Assembly (NCBI GenBank): GCA_040768845.1
Contig: JAXGME010000005.1
Location: 124,001-188,000, forward strand
DNA from: JAEZHK01 sp040768845
Lineage (GTDB): Bacteria > Bacillota > Clostridia > Christensenellales > Aristaeellaceae
Reading direction: 5' to 3'
DNA length: 64,000 nt
Shown: piece after piece, positions 52,510-60,091 of the stretch
How the letters are laid out: every line of letters begins with the position of its first letter
Numbering within the stretch: the stretch's first letter is position 1
Position numbers and translations under genes: made by a program
Notes under the pieces: generated by a model
The model's database searches: none
Seen by the model: the letters and a program-made list of their open reading frames with translations, nothing else
Told to the model about the DNA's origin: nothing

Positions 52510-53388
52510 TCAGGCGGGGCCGGGGGCCCCGGTCTCGCCCTGGGGACCGGTGGGTCCGGTGGGTCCGGTGGGTCCTTCGGCTCCGACAGGTCCCTGGGGA
52601 CCGGTGGGTCCGGTGACTCCGGCGAGCCCTTCGGCTCCGGCGGGTCCGGTGGGTCCGGTGGGTCCGGTGGGTCCGGTGGGTCCGGTGGGTCCTTCGGCTC
52701 CGACAGGTCCCTGGGGACCGGTGGGTCCGGTGGGTCCGGCGAATCCTTCGGCTCCGACAGGTCCGGTGGGACCGGTGGGTCCTTCGGCTCCGACAGGTCC
52801 GGTGGGACCGGTGGGTCCTTCGGCTCCGACAGGTCCGGCGGGTCCGGTGGGTCCGGTGGGTCCGGCGAGTCCTTCGGCTCCGGCGGGTCCGGTGGGTCCG
52901 GTGGGTCCCATGGGTCCTGTGATTCCTGTGGGTCCGGTGGGGCCCATAGGCCCTGTGGCTCCGGTGGGGCCCATAGGCCCTGTGGCTCCGGTGGGGCCCA
53001 TAGGCCCTGTGGCTCCGGTGGGGCCCATAGGTCCTGTGGCTCCGGTGGGGCCCATAGGTCCTGTGGCTCCGGTGGGGCCCATAGGTCCTGTGGCTCCGGT
53101 GGCTCCGGTGGGTCCGGTGGGTCCAGCTTTGCCCTGAGGCCCGGTCGGTCCTACGATGGTATCCGGCGTAAACACGGCGTAGAACAACTGCTCCCCATTG
53201 CTCTCATCGACATAGGAGCGAACTTCAAAAATTGTTCCGAATCCTTTCGTCGACAACTCGTCGGCGATCTGCTGCATGGCGGCAAGACGTTCCGGAGAAA
53301 TTTCGAATTGCGCCTCTTCCGCAAAAGCGGGAATGATGAGAAGCATGGAAAGAGCAAGACTCAAACTGAGCACCGTCAAGCGTTTCAT
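52510..53388 (-). CDS. Secreted collagen-like protein
   Basis: 292 residues: signal peptide (1-23, ending AFA), a 56-residue N-terminal domain (24-79), then 71 uninterrupted Gly-X-Y triplets to the C-terminus. Triplets are mostly GPT, GAT, GPM, GPV and GAE, with Thr very frequent in the Y position. There is no LPXTG motif, transmembrane tail or lipobox, so surface attachment must be through the N-terminal domain or by assembly. Similar Thr-rich collagen regions in BclA-type proteins are O-glycosylated; the flanking glycosyltransferase genes make that likely here. ATG 53388 follows GGGAGGAT. Own promoter and terminator. Confidence 0.88.
   Translation of the reverse strand: MKRLTVLSLSLALSMLLIIPAFAEEAQFEISPERLAAMQQIADELSTKGFGTIFEVRSYVDESNGEQLFYAVFTPDTIVGPTGPQGKAGPTGPTGATGATGPMGPTGATGPMGPTGATGPMGPTGATGPMGPTGATGPMGPTGATGPMGPTGPTGITGPMGPTGPTGPAGAEGLAGPTGPTGPAGPVGAEGPTGPTGPVGAEGPTGPTGPVGAEGFAGPTGPTGPQGPVGAEGPTGPTGPTGPTGPTGPAGAEGLAGVTGPTGPQGPVGAEGPTGPTGPTGPQGETGAPGPA
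52513..53151 (-). repeat. Gly-X-Y coding repeats
   Basis: The whole collagen-like segment is repetitive DNA based on 9-bp codon triplets. A regular 27-bp unit coding GPMGPTGAT is repeated five times at 52954-53088, in near-identical copies that differ mainly at a C/T position. Such arrays gain and lose units by slippage. Confidence 0.85.
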
Positions 53389-53420
53389 ATCACATCCTCC
53401 CTTCTCCATTAATTGTGGCT

Positions 53421-53449
53421 ATTGTAATCCAAATTCTGTTATCAGTCAA
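53421..53449 (-). promoter_or_regulatory. Promoter of the collagen-like gene
   Basis: Minus strand: TTGACT (53449-53444), 17-nt spacer, TACAAT (53426-53421). The gene can be expressed independently of the upstream glycosyltransferase genes. Confidence 0.8.
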
Positions 53450-53516
53450 GCGAAAAAAACAGTATTTTATATCAAACAAGACTTGCAGAGGAAATAGGGG
53501 TACTAAAGTTATAATT

Positions 53517-55391
53517 TCATAAATTCCCGCAAGGAGGCAACGGGGCGCGCGAGGGTGCCATCCCGGCACGGATCGCACAAACCGAAACGGGGAAAAACGC
53601 CATAACGGGCAGAGAATAGCGCATCATGCCGTTTACTGGAGAAGCGACGCAGGGCATAATTACCATCAGCGCAGGCAGCAGCCCGATCACCAGATCGCGC
53701 CGTTTCAGATTGTACAGCAAAACAGCCAATGAAAACGTTGCAAGCGAATAAAAGCCCTGATTGATAAGCAGGGAGAGCAGCGGTGTCCTTTTAATCGCCT
53801 GGTACAGCCGTTTCAGAACCTCGCGCATGCCGGACAACGATTCAATCTGGTTCAGATCAACATTTCCCAAATAGACGACAGGATTCTTTTCAGGGGCCGT
53901 GTTGAACTCGCACAGCGGCAGGTACGGAAGTACGGCGTCCGTCGAATAGTACGCGTAGCTGTTGCTCAGAAAGGATTCAAGGTATGTGCGCGGATGCCGG
54001 AGCAGCATCGAGCCCCATGCGGAAAAATAGGCGCGCCACTGCGCGGGTGTGGCGCTGGGGTTGAGCGTTGCCTTGACCGAATCGGACCGGGCGGACATGT
54101 AGAGAGCCCCCAGGTTTTCATAGTCGAGCAGTTCGGAAATCGCCTGGGCTTCCTGCGGCGTAACGTCTTTTGGATGGTCGCGCAGGCAGCGCGCTGTTTG
54201 CTGAAAGGGGATGGACAATGCTTCGCCCGGGCTGCCCGCGACAACGCCCATCGCAGGCAGCGCCGCGCCAAGCCAGAAAATGTAGGCGCCCAATACCGCA
54301 AGAGCGGTTCCCGCCGCGCCGGCTTTGGCGGACCGTTTTCCCTTGAGCAGTGCGAGAAAGAGAAGCGTGGGGAAAACCAGGATAATCCCGTTATTCCGCG
54401 TGAGCGCGACAAGAATGCTGACAATGAACAGAAGGGCCAGATACAAGGGATTTTTTCGGAAGGCTTCGCCGTAAAGCACATACTGCCAGATCAGAGAGAC
54501 AAACAGGGTGGCAAGCCCCGTGTAAAGGACGTCTTTAATGCCAAACTGCGCAAAAAAGCCCCAAAGGGGGAAAAATGCGTAGAACGCGGTGAGCGTGCGG
54601 CCCCACGCCTTGCTTAGCCCCCACTTCGCGGCCAGGCGCACGGTGCGGGCAAACGCGAAGGAAAGCATCGGGCTCTGCAAGAGGATATACAAAAACGCGC
54701 CCAGGTTGTCAGAACCCAGCTGGCGGCCAAATTCCAGTTGCCCCCCCATAAGCAGTGTGACGAGATACGGGTGCGCGTTCGAACGCAGGTAGATACCGTC
54801 ATAAACCCCGATTTGCACAAGATAATCCCACTCCATTGAACCGGGATAAAATGCGATCAGATATGGGAGCCAGCCAAGGAAGATGACCGTCATAGGAGCC
54901 CAGGTAGCCCGGCCGAGCCAGGAATCGGAGAACGCGCAAGCGGCTTTTTGCGGAAGCGCCGCACTCTTTTGGAGGAGGAGGAACGCTTCCGTAAGGAGAG
55001 CAATGTAAAAAAGCCCGAACCCCGCGCCCGCAAAAAGGGCGCTTCCCGCCTGGAACGGGGTGCCGATCAGGCCCGACAGGCTGTCAAAGTGGTTGTAACT
55101 GCGGCCCACCAGATGGGTGAGCGCAAAGAGAATGCCGGAGAGCGCGAGGGAAACCCGCAGGCGCGCGCGGCGGATAAAGAACGCGTGGTACGCCATCGCA
55201 AAGACGACGGCGGCAAACGCAAGCGCCCCTGTAAGGCCCACCGCGATTTCCCGGGGAGGCGTCTCTTTGATGAGGAGGGAAAGCTCCTGCGGCGCCGTAA
55301 ATATGGGTTCCCAGCGCGTTGCCGCTCCGGAAAGCAATGCCAGGGGGATAAGGAGATATTTTGCCAGCGGGGAAGGTCTATTTGCGGGCAT
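53517..55391 (-). CDS. Polytopic membrane protein, DUF6020-like, glycosyltransferase-type
   Basis: 624 residues with about 12-14 transmembrane helices. The segment around FYPGSMEWDYLVQIGVYDG, with a conserved Trp-Asp pair in a periplasmic loop, and SNAHPYLVTLLMGG resemble the DUF6020 family, thought to be GT-C related. Start ATG 55391 lies 14 bases inside the end of the GT2 gene, so the two are coupled. Several starts (GTG 55403, TTG 55394) are possible. The function is unproven; a role in a glycan export or transfer step fits the neighbours. Confidence 0.65.
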   Translation of the reverse strand: MPANRPSPLAKYLLIPLALLSGAATRWEPIFTAPQELSLLIKETPPREIAVGLTGALAFAAVVFAMAYHAFFIRRARLRVSLALSGILFALTHLVGRSYNHFDSLSGLIGTPFQAGSALFAGAGFGLFYIALLTEAFLLLQKSAALPQKAACAFSDSWLGRATWAPMTVIFLGWLPYLIAFYPGSMEWDYLVQIGVYDGIYLRSNAHPYLVTLLMGGQLEFGRQLGSDNLGAFLYILLQSPMLSFAFARTVRLAAKWGLSKAWGRTLTAFYAFFPLWGFFAQFGIKDVLYTGLATLFVSLIWQYVLYGEAFRKNPLYLALLFIVSILVALTRNNGIILVFPTLLFLALLKGKRSAKAGAAGTALAVLGAYIFWLGAALPAMGVVAGSPGEALSIPFQQTARCLRDHPKDVTPQEAQAISELLDYENLGALYMSARSDSVKATLNPSATPAQWRAYFSAWGSMLLRHPRTYLESFLSNSYAYYSTDAVLPYLPLCEFNTAPEKNPVVYLGNVDLNQIESLSGMREVLKRLYQAIKRTPLLSLLINQGFYSLATFSLAVLLYNLKRRDLVIGLLPALMVIMPCVASPVNGMMRYSLPVMAFFPVSVCAIRAGMAPSRAPLPPCGNL

Positions 55392-56364
55392 CAAGCGGTC
55401 CACCCTCCCGTGAAGACTTCGCGCCGGGCCCGTTTGCGGATGCGAACAGCATGCAAATCATATTGGCATGCCACTGAAACGCGCGCCGTTCAAAGCTGGC
55501 GATATTTCCCAGCACCATGCCGCTTGAAATCGATAAAAGGCAGATGATGCCAAGGGCGACGGACACAATCAGGCTCGGGAATCTGGGGACCAGCCCGGTT
55601 TCAAAGTACTCGATCAGCACCGGGATCAGCAAAACCAGCGAGGCGATGCCAAAGGCGGCGCCGATCAGCGAAAAGAACAGCAGCGGCCGGTAATTTTTCA
55701 AAAGCTTGAACAGCGTAAGCAAAACGCGGATGCCGTCCGAAACGGTGCTCAGCTTTGACTGGCTGCCGGCAGGCCGATCCCGGTATTCCACCGGGATGCT
55801 GGCGATACGCATCGACTTGTCAAGCGCGTGGATGGTCATCTCGGTTTCGATTTCAAACCCGTTCGAGTTGATCGGAAAGGTTTTGACAAACAGGGGGCTG
55901 AATGCGCGCGAGCCTGTCATGATGTCGGAAATACCGCTGCCAAACAGCCGATTGATGAGCAGCCGGACCAGCACGTTTCCGCCGCTGTGAAACCGGCGCT
56001 TGTTTTCGGAAAAGTATGTCGAACTCAGCCGGTCACCGATCACCATGTCAACCCCGCCGGAAAAGATCATGTCCGCCATTTCCCGGGCGCGGGTGGCGGG
56101 ATAGGTATCGTCGCCGTCGACCATCAGGTAGCAGTCCGCGTCGATATCCCGGAACATCGTCCGGATCACATTGCCCTTTCCCTGCCGAAACTCCGCACGC
56201 ACAATCGCCCCGGCTTTGCGGGCGACGGAGGCTGTGCCGTCGGTCGAATTGTTGTCATACACATAAATATCGGCTTCCGGAAGCGCGCGTCGATAATCCG
56301 TGACAACCTGACCGATCGTCAGGGCTTCGTTGTAGCAGGGGATAAGCACGGCTATCGTATTCAT
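55378..56364 (-). CDS. Family 2 glycosyltransferase (dolichyl-phosphate mannosyltransferase-like)
   Basis: 328 residues: an N-terminal GT-A domain with IAVLIPCYNEALTIGQV, the DNNSTDGT loop, and the metal-binding motif MVDGDDTYPAT; then two C-terminal transmembrane helices (about 235-300). This is the DPM1/GtrB layout of enzymes that load a sugar onto polyprenyl phosphate. It would supply the lipid-linked donor for the GT-C enzymes downstream. ATG 56364 follows GAGGGGGA. Confidence 0.88.
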   Translation of the reverse strand: MNTIAVLIPCYNEALTIGQVVTDYRRALPEADIYVYDNNSTDGTASVARKAGAIVRAEFRQGKGNVIRTMFRDIDADCYLMVDGDDTYPATRAREMADMIFSGGVDMVIGDRLSSTYFSENKRRFHSGGNVLVRLLINRLFGSGISDIMTGSRAFSPLFVKTFPINSNGFEIETEMTIHALDKSMRIASIPVEYRDRPAGSQSKLSTVSDGIRVLLTLFKLLKNYRPLLFFSLIGAAFGIASLVLLIPVLIEYFETGLVPRFPSLIVSVALGIICLLSISSGMVLGNIASFERRAFQWHANMICMLFASANGPGAKSSREGGPLDARK

Positions 56365-56442
56365 CCAGAATCCCCCTCGACTTTCGTATGCTGAAATCGG
56401 CGTGCCGGTTTGGCCCGTTTGTTGAACAAACAGGATGATTGT

Positions 56443-56472
56443 ATGATATACTACAATCTGCCAGGCGGTCAA
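56443..56472 (-). promoter_or_regulatory. Promoter of the glycosyltransferase pair
   Basis: Minus strand: TTGACC (56472-56467), 18-nt spacer, TATCAT (56448-56443). Confidence 0.6.
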
Positions 56473-56823
56473 GACAGAAACCAGGCGCTTGTCAAAAAGT
56501 CAGCGGCAAACCCCTTGTCTGCCCATCCACAAAGGCCCCACAGGGCTTCAACCGTTCCCGGCGACCAGTGCGCCGGGGACGCGTTTCGTCCATCGGTGCG
56601 CACACTGATGGACCAAGCAACCCCATACGTCAGCACACCGCCCGGAAATCCCGGGGGATTTCAGGTGTGCGCAGCCACTTTCCCTCGCATCAAAAAACCC
56701 CGCAGGGGTTTTTGACGTCCTTGTATCAGGGATATCCGATTTATGTTGTCAAGGCCGGGCCGTACTTTCCGGCATCCGTATCGCCTGAAAATCTCCCCCC
56801 GAGCCTTGATGAGACGGAGAAAG
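56473..56823. other. Structured intergenic region, possible small RNA
   Basis: No coding frame with a ribosome-binding site. Several stem-loops: GTGCGCAC self-complementary at 56596-56603; GCACACC/GGTGTGC enclosing AAATCCC/GGGATTT at 56633-56670; and a terminator at 56693-56713. A plus-strand promoter-like TTGTTG-17-TATGAT is at 56419-56447. A short RNA on the plus strand ending at the terminator is possible but unproven. Confidence 0.35.
56693..56713. terminator. Bidirectional terminator
   Basis: AAAAACCCC/GGGGTTTTT with loop GCA; a T tract on both strands. It can end the reductase transcript (minus) or a plus-strand RNA. Confidence 0.8.
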
Positions 56824-56851
56824 TGCCGCAACTTTCGGGAAAGTCGCGGCA
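56824..56851 (-). terminator. Terminator-like hairpin after second reductase
   Basis: TGCCGC/GCGGCA outer arms and ACTTTC/GAAAGT inner arms separated by single unpaired bases; no T tail. A second stem, CGGGGGCGC/GCGCCCCCG (56863-56899), follows the stop codon. Together they probably protect or end the mRNA. Confidence 0.5.
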
Positions 56852-56917
56852 GGTTGATTCTCCGGGGGCGCAGCCTCGATCCTGGCGGCCGCGCCCCCGT
56901 AACAGGGTATCCTTTTT

Positions 56918-58768
56918 TTACCGGGCGGATTCCATCGCCGTGTTGCCCGCGATGCGGCCAAATACGAAGATGTCCGCGATGGCGTTGCCGCCGATGCGGT
57001 TGGAGCCATGGATGCCGCCGGTGACCTCCCCCGCCGCCAGCAGGCCGGGGATCGGCTCGCCGGACTCGTCCAGCGCGCGGGCGGAGGTATCGATGCGCAC
57101 GCCGCCCATGGTGTGGTGCACGGTGGGCGCGAGCGGAACCAGCGCGAAGGGCGCGGTCACAAGCTGGCGGCCCGCGACGGATTTGCCAAACTGCGTATCC
57201 TTGCCGGAGGCAATCATCGTATTATAGGCCTCGACCGTGGCTTTGAGGCCGTCGGCGTCCACGCCGGCCTGCGCGGCGACCTCCTCGATGGTGTCCGCCA
57301 CGTAGGCATCTCCGGACGCGACGCGCTTCTGAACGCTCTCACCGCCGGCTGCGTCGTAGAAGGAAAAGCAGATGCCGTCGGTCTGTGCGAGAATGGCGTT
57401 GGAGATTACGTCGCGGCGGTCCTGCTCGCTGACAAAACGCGCCCCCTCAAGGTTTACGAAGATCGGATCGGTGACGCCGCCGTAGGCCGATTGCAGCGCG
57501 CCGGTCTTCGGGTCGCCCAGAGGATGGATCTGGATGTACTCCATGCCGGTGAGCGCCGCGCCGATTTCCTGCGCCATGACGAGCCCGTCGCCGGTGGAAG
57601 TCGCCGCGCAGGAGGTGCGGGGCAGTTCGACGCCGTTCATCGCCTTGACCATCTCGGCGTTGGCCGCGTAGCCGCCGGTGGCGAGGATGACCGCCTTTTG
57701 GCCGTATAAAAGGTAGGTATTTCCGTCCTCGCTGTTTTCGGCGCGCACGCCCACCACGCGACCGTCCTCGGCCAGAAGCTCCTCCGCCTTGGTGTTGACC
57801 TTGATCAGCGCGCGGTCGGCGTGCTCCTCAATCGCCTTGACCATCGTATCGACCAGGTTGGCCTTCGCGCCGCCCACGGGGTTCAGGCTGCGCTGCCAGA
57901 GCCCGCCGATGGTGAGAAATACGTTGTCGCCCCACGCGCAGCCGTAGCCCTCCAGCCAAGTGCGCGCGTTGGCGGCGTTCTCGGTCACCAGCTCAATGAG
58001 CGACAGGTCGCCAACCCGGTCGCCGCCCTCGTAGGTTTGCAGCGCATGCAGCTCGGGGCTGTCAAAAAGATAGGTGTCTCCGCGCCCTTTGTAGGCTTCA
58101 AACTGGGCCTTGACGACCCGCATCAGGAGCTGATGCTCGGCGTTTGCCGGCTCGGCATTTATATAGGAAAGAACCTCGTCGTCGGAGAACGTCATTTCGA
58201 CGTTCTGCTGCCGCGGAAGGTCCGCCGCGTTCAGCGTGCCGCCGGCCCGCGCGGTGTTTCCGCCCACCTGCGGCGCCTTGTCGATCAGGATCACGTTGCT
58301 GCCCTGCTCGAGCACCGTCACCGCCGCGGCAAGGCCCGCGCCGCCGCCGCCGATGACGATGACATCCGCGGTCATCTTTTTGGTCTCTCCGCCCGCCGGC
58401 TTCGCCTCTTTTTCCTCATGGGCGAGGTCGGCGTTTGTGAGGCCCGCCTGCAAAAGCGCCGCCGCCGCCGCTTCCAAAATGGCGTTGGATGTAAACGTCG
58501 CGGAGGCGACGGCGTCCACCTCGACGCTGTTGAGCTCCACCATGGCCGCGCTCATTTGATCAATCGCCAGCGAGCCGATCCCTTCGGTCTCCTCCGGCCC
58601 GTCGATCTTGGCGTCCGCGATCTTCCCGCCCTCAACTGTCAGCGTGACGCTCACGTCGCCGGCAAAGCCCTTGGCGCTGGCGGTGAACGTGCCGTCCTGC
58701 GCCGAGGCGGCCAGGGGCGCCGCCATCAGAAGCGCCGCGCACAGGATTAAAGATACGATTTTTCTCAA
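56918..58768 (-). CDS. Exported FMN-bind/FAD fumarate-reductase-like flavoprotein (second copy)
   Basis: 616 residues with a signal peptide (ending ASA), an FMN-bind domain and an FAD domain (VIVIGGGGAGLAAAVTVLEQ, shortened). The flavinylation motif reads DAVASATFTS rather than the consensus S-G-A-T; the threonine is kept but the preceding Ser-Gly is Ala-Ser, so covalent FMN is less certain. The two reductases differ clearly in their active-site regions, so they probably have different substrates. Its promoter shares the palindrome of the first copy. Confidence 0.87.
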   Translation of the reverse strand: MRKIVSLILCAALLMAAPLAASAQDGTFTASAKGFAGDVSVTLTVEGGKIADAKIDGPEETEGIGSLAIDQMSAAMVELNSVEVDAVASATFTSNAILEAAAAALLQAGLTNADLAHEEKEAKPAGGETKKMTADVIVIGGGGAGLAAAVTVLEQGSNVILIDKAPQVGGNTARAGGTLNAADLPRQQNVEMTFSDDEVLSYINAEPANAEHQLLMRVVKAQFEAYKGRGDTYLFDSPELHALQTYEGGDRVGDLSLIELVTENAANARTWLEGYGCAWGDNVFLTIGGLWQRSLNPVGGAKANLVDTMVKAIEEHADRALIKVNTKAEELLAEDGRVVGVRAENSEDGNTYLLYGQKAVILATGGYAANAEMVKAMNGVELPRTSCAATSTGDGLVMAQEIGAALTGMEYIQIHPLGDPKTGALQSAYGGVTDPIFVNLEGARFVSEQDRRDVISNAILAQTDGICFSFYDAAGGESVQKRVASGDAYVADTIEEVAAQAGVDADGLKATVEAYNTMIASGKDTQFGKSVAGRQLVTAPFALVPLAPTVHHTMGGVRIDTSARALDESGEPIPGLLAAGEVTGGIHGSNRIGGNAIADIFVFGRIAGNTAMESAR

Positions 58769-58820
58769 TGCAACCCTCTCCTTTTGATCTGAAGTTACCC
58801 CGATTCAAATGCGCATGCAT

Positions 58821-58876
58821 TCGATACCGGGATATCGATTTATTGTGATCTTATTACGATTCCGAAAAAATGGCAA
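58821..58876 (-). promoter_or_regulatory. Promoter and operator of the second reductase
   Basis: Minus strand: TTGCCA (58876-58871), 17-nt spacer, TAAGAT (58853-58848). The palindrome TCGATACCGGGATATCGA (58821-58838) covers the first transcribed bases. Confidence 0.7.
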
Positions 58877-59186
58877 GGGTTTTGGTTTTTTTCAGGCGGG
58901 GAAAGCGTGGCGGATTACAATGCTAAATCCCGGACGCCTTTTGAAGCCACCGCGCCAACCTGGGCATTCGCCACAAGCTGATTCCAGGCATAACGGCAGG
59001 GCCGGGCGCAGCCACAGAGAGGACCAAAGGCGCTTCTATTCCCCCGCCGACTTTTTGAGCGACCCGCCCCTGCCATCTCCCGATGAGCCCTTCCGATGGC
59101 AAGTCCTCAAGGACTTCCCCGCTTCCCTTGCGCACCCACATGTTTGACAATCCTACACGGACTTTGAGGCGCTGCCATAAAAGTGA
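58877..59186. other. Intergenic region, nothing recognised
   Basis: 310 bases between two promoters. No plausible gene, repeat, tRNA or RNA motif was seen; a few weak inverted repeats only. Confidence 0.6.
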
Positions 59187-59215
59187 TTGACATACGGAAA
59201 ATATACCAATATAAT
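59187..59215 (+). promoter_or_regulatory. Consensus promoter of the exopolysaccharide operon
   Basis: Exact TTGACA (59187-59192), 17-nt spacer, exact TATAAT (59210-59215). It starts a leader of about 140 bases before the GTG at 59364. The leader does not match a riboswitch I know. Confidence 0.9.
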
Positions 59216-59363
59216 AAGACAAAAATAGGAATCGAAACTTACGATACAGCGGAACGGAACCGGAAGCTTGTCGATGAACGCCTTTAACTTACTGAAAACG
59301 CCGTCTTGATCGAAATAAAGGGCTAAGCGAGCAGGCAATATCGTCGAATGGAGGACATCGCCT

Positions 59364-60062
59364 GTGCATTCTGATGGTTTGACGCGATTGGACACGCCTG
59401 CGCAAAAAGAGGTATTTCGTTCCGAGTACTATCTACCCGCATACAATTTGGCTTTGGGCGTTACAGGCGCGCCCGATGCCGCAAGGAACTTGACAGACAT
59501 TGCGCTGGAAAGGGCGATTCGCCGCTTTTCGGGGCGGCCTTTGCCCGCCGATTGCACGCCTTATCTGGTCGCGCAGGTCTATCTGCTTTTTGCCCAGCGG
59601 GAAACGGCGAAAGCGCCCGCCGCGCCCGTGGAGGAAAAGCCCGCGGAGCCTTCCGCCGCGCCGGTGCCCGCCGCGCCCATGGAGGAAAAGCCCGCGGAGC
59701 CTTCCGCCGCGCCGGTGCCCGCCGCGCCCGTGGAGGAAAAGCCCGCGGAGCCTTTCGCCGCGCCGGCGCCCGCCGCGCCCGCCCAAGGCGGCACGGCACC
59801 GGCGGAGCCGGAAAACCTCAAGGCGGTTTATGACAGCGCGATGACCGAGTTCTGGGTTCCTTCCGTGGGGGAGGCTTCTCCTTCCGGGGAGTCGTCTGCT
59901 GATTCTCCGGTGGCGGAGGCGTGGGAAGAGGACCTGGAGCCCATTGCGCCCGATCAGCCATCTATGTCGCTGAGCGTGCTGAACACCCTTCTGGTACTGG
60001 TCTGCGTGGGCTCGCTCGTGTTTTTGCTGATTATGCTCGGCGCGTTTTCCGGTACCTCTTGA
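59364..60062 (+). CDS. Membrane protein with sigma-region-2-like N-terminus
   Basis: 232 residues from a GTG start, 9 bases after GGAGG. The N-terminal 65 residues (YYLPAYNLALGVTGAPDAAR, then NLTDIALERAIRRF) follow the pattern of ECF sigma factor region 2 without its promoter-recognition aromatic residues. A Pro-Ala-Glu linker of three 17-residue repeats follows, then an acidic stretch and one C-terminal transmembrane helix (about 205-226). No sigma region 4 is present. The orientation would put the sigma-like part in the cytoplasm. The similarity is my own pattern reading and needs a profile search. Confidence 0.7.
   Translation: MHSDGLTRLDTPAQKEVFRSEYYLPAYNLALGVTGAPDAARNLTDIALERAIRRFSGRPLPADCTPYLVAQVYLLFAQRETAKAPAAPVEEKPAEPSAAPVPAAPMEEKPAEPSAAPVPAAPVEEKPAEPFAAPAPAAPAQGGTAPAEPENLKAVYDSAMTEFWVPSVGEASPSGESSADSPVAEAWEEDLEPIAPDQPSMSLSVLNTLLVLVCVGSLVFLLIMLGAFSGTS
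59621..59773 (+). repeat. Three tandem 51-bp repeats inside the membrane-protein gene
   Basis: Three near-identical 51-bp units, each coding 17 residues of the form APVEEKPAEPSAAPVPA; unit 2 has Met for Val, and unit 3 has Phe for Ser and Ala for Val. Length should vary between strains. Confidence 0.85.
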
Positions 60063-60091
60063 TCTGCGACTGACGAGGAGGGATGAGCCGC

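Noticed and set aside
52406..53137. Plus-strand frame of Gly-Pro-Val repeats opposite the collagen gene
   Set aside because: The periodic antisense of Gly-X-Y codons gives an apparent repeat protein. The signal peptide, ribosome-binding site and promoter are all on the minus strand.
52510..53151. CRISPR-like array of short repeats
   Set aside because: The repeats are contiguous, follow codon triplets, have no unique spacers and lie in a coding frame.
56439..57227. Possible gene on the plus strand between the GT2 and reductase genes
   Set aside because: No ribosome-binding site; the frame crosses a strong terminator and then runs antisense to the reductase. The region is better read as hairpins and promoters.
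59222..59363. c-di-GMP riboswitch (GEMM) in the leader of the exopolysaccharide operon
   Set aside because: I could not find the conserved GEMM core segments or the c-di-GMP-II pattern, so only an unassigned leader is reported.
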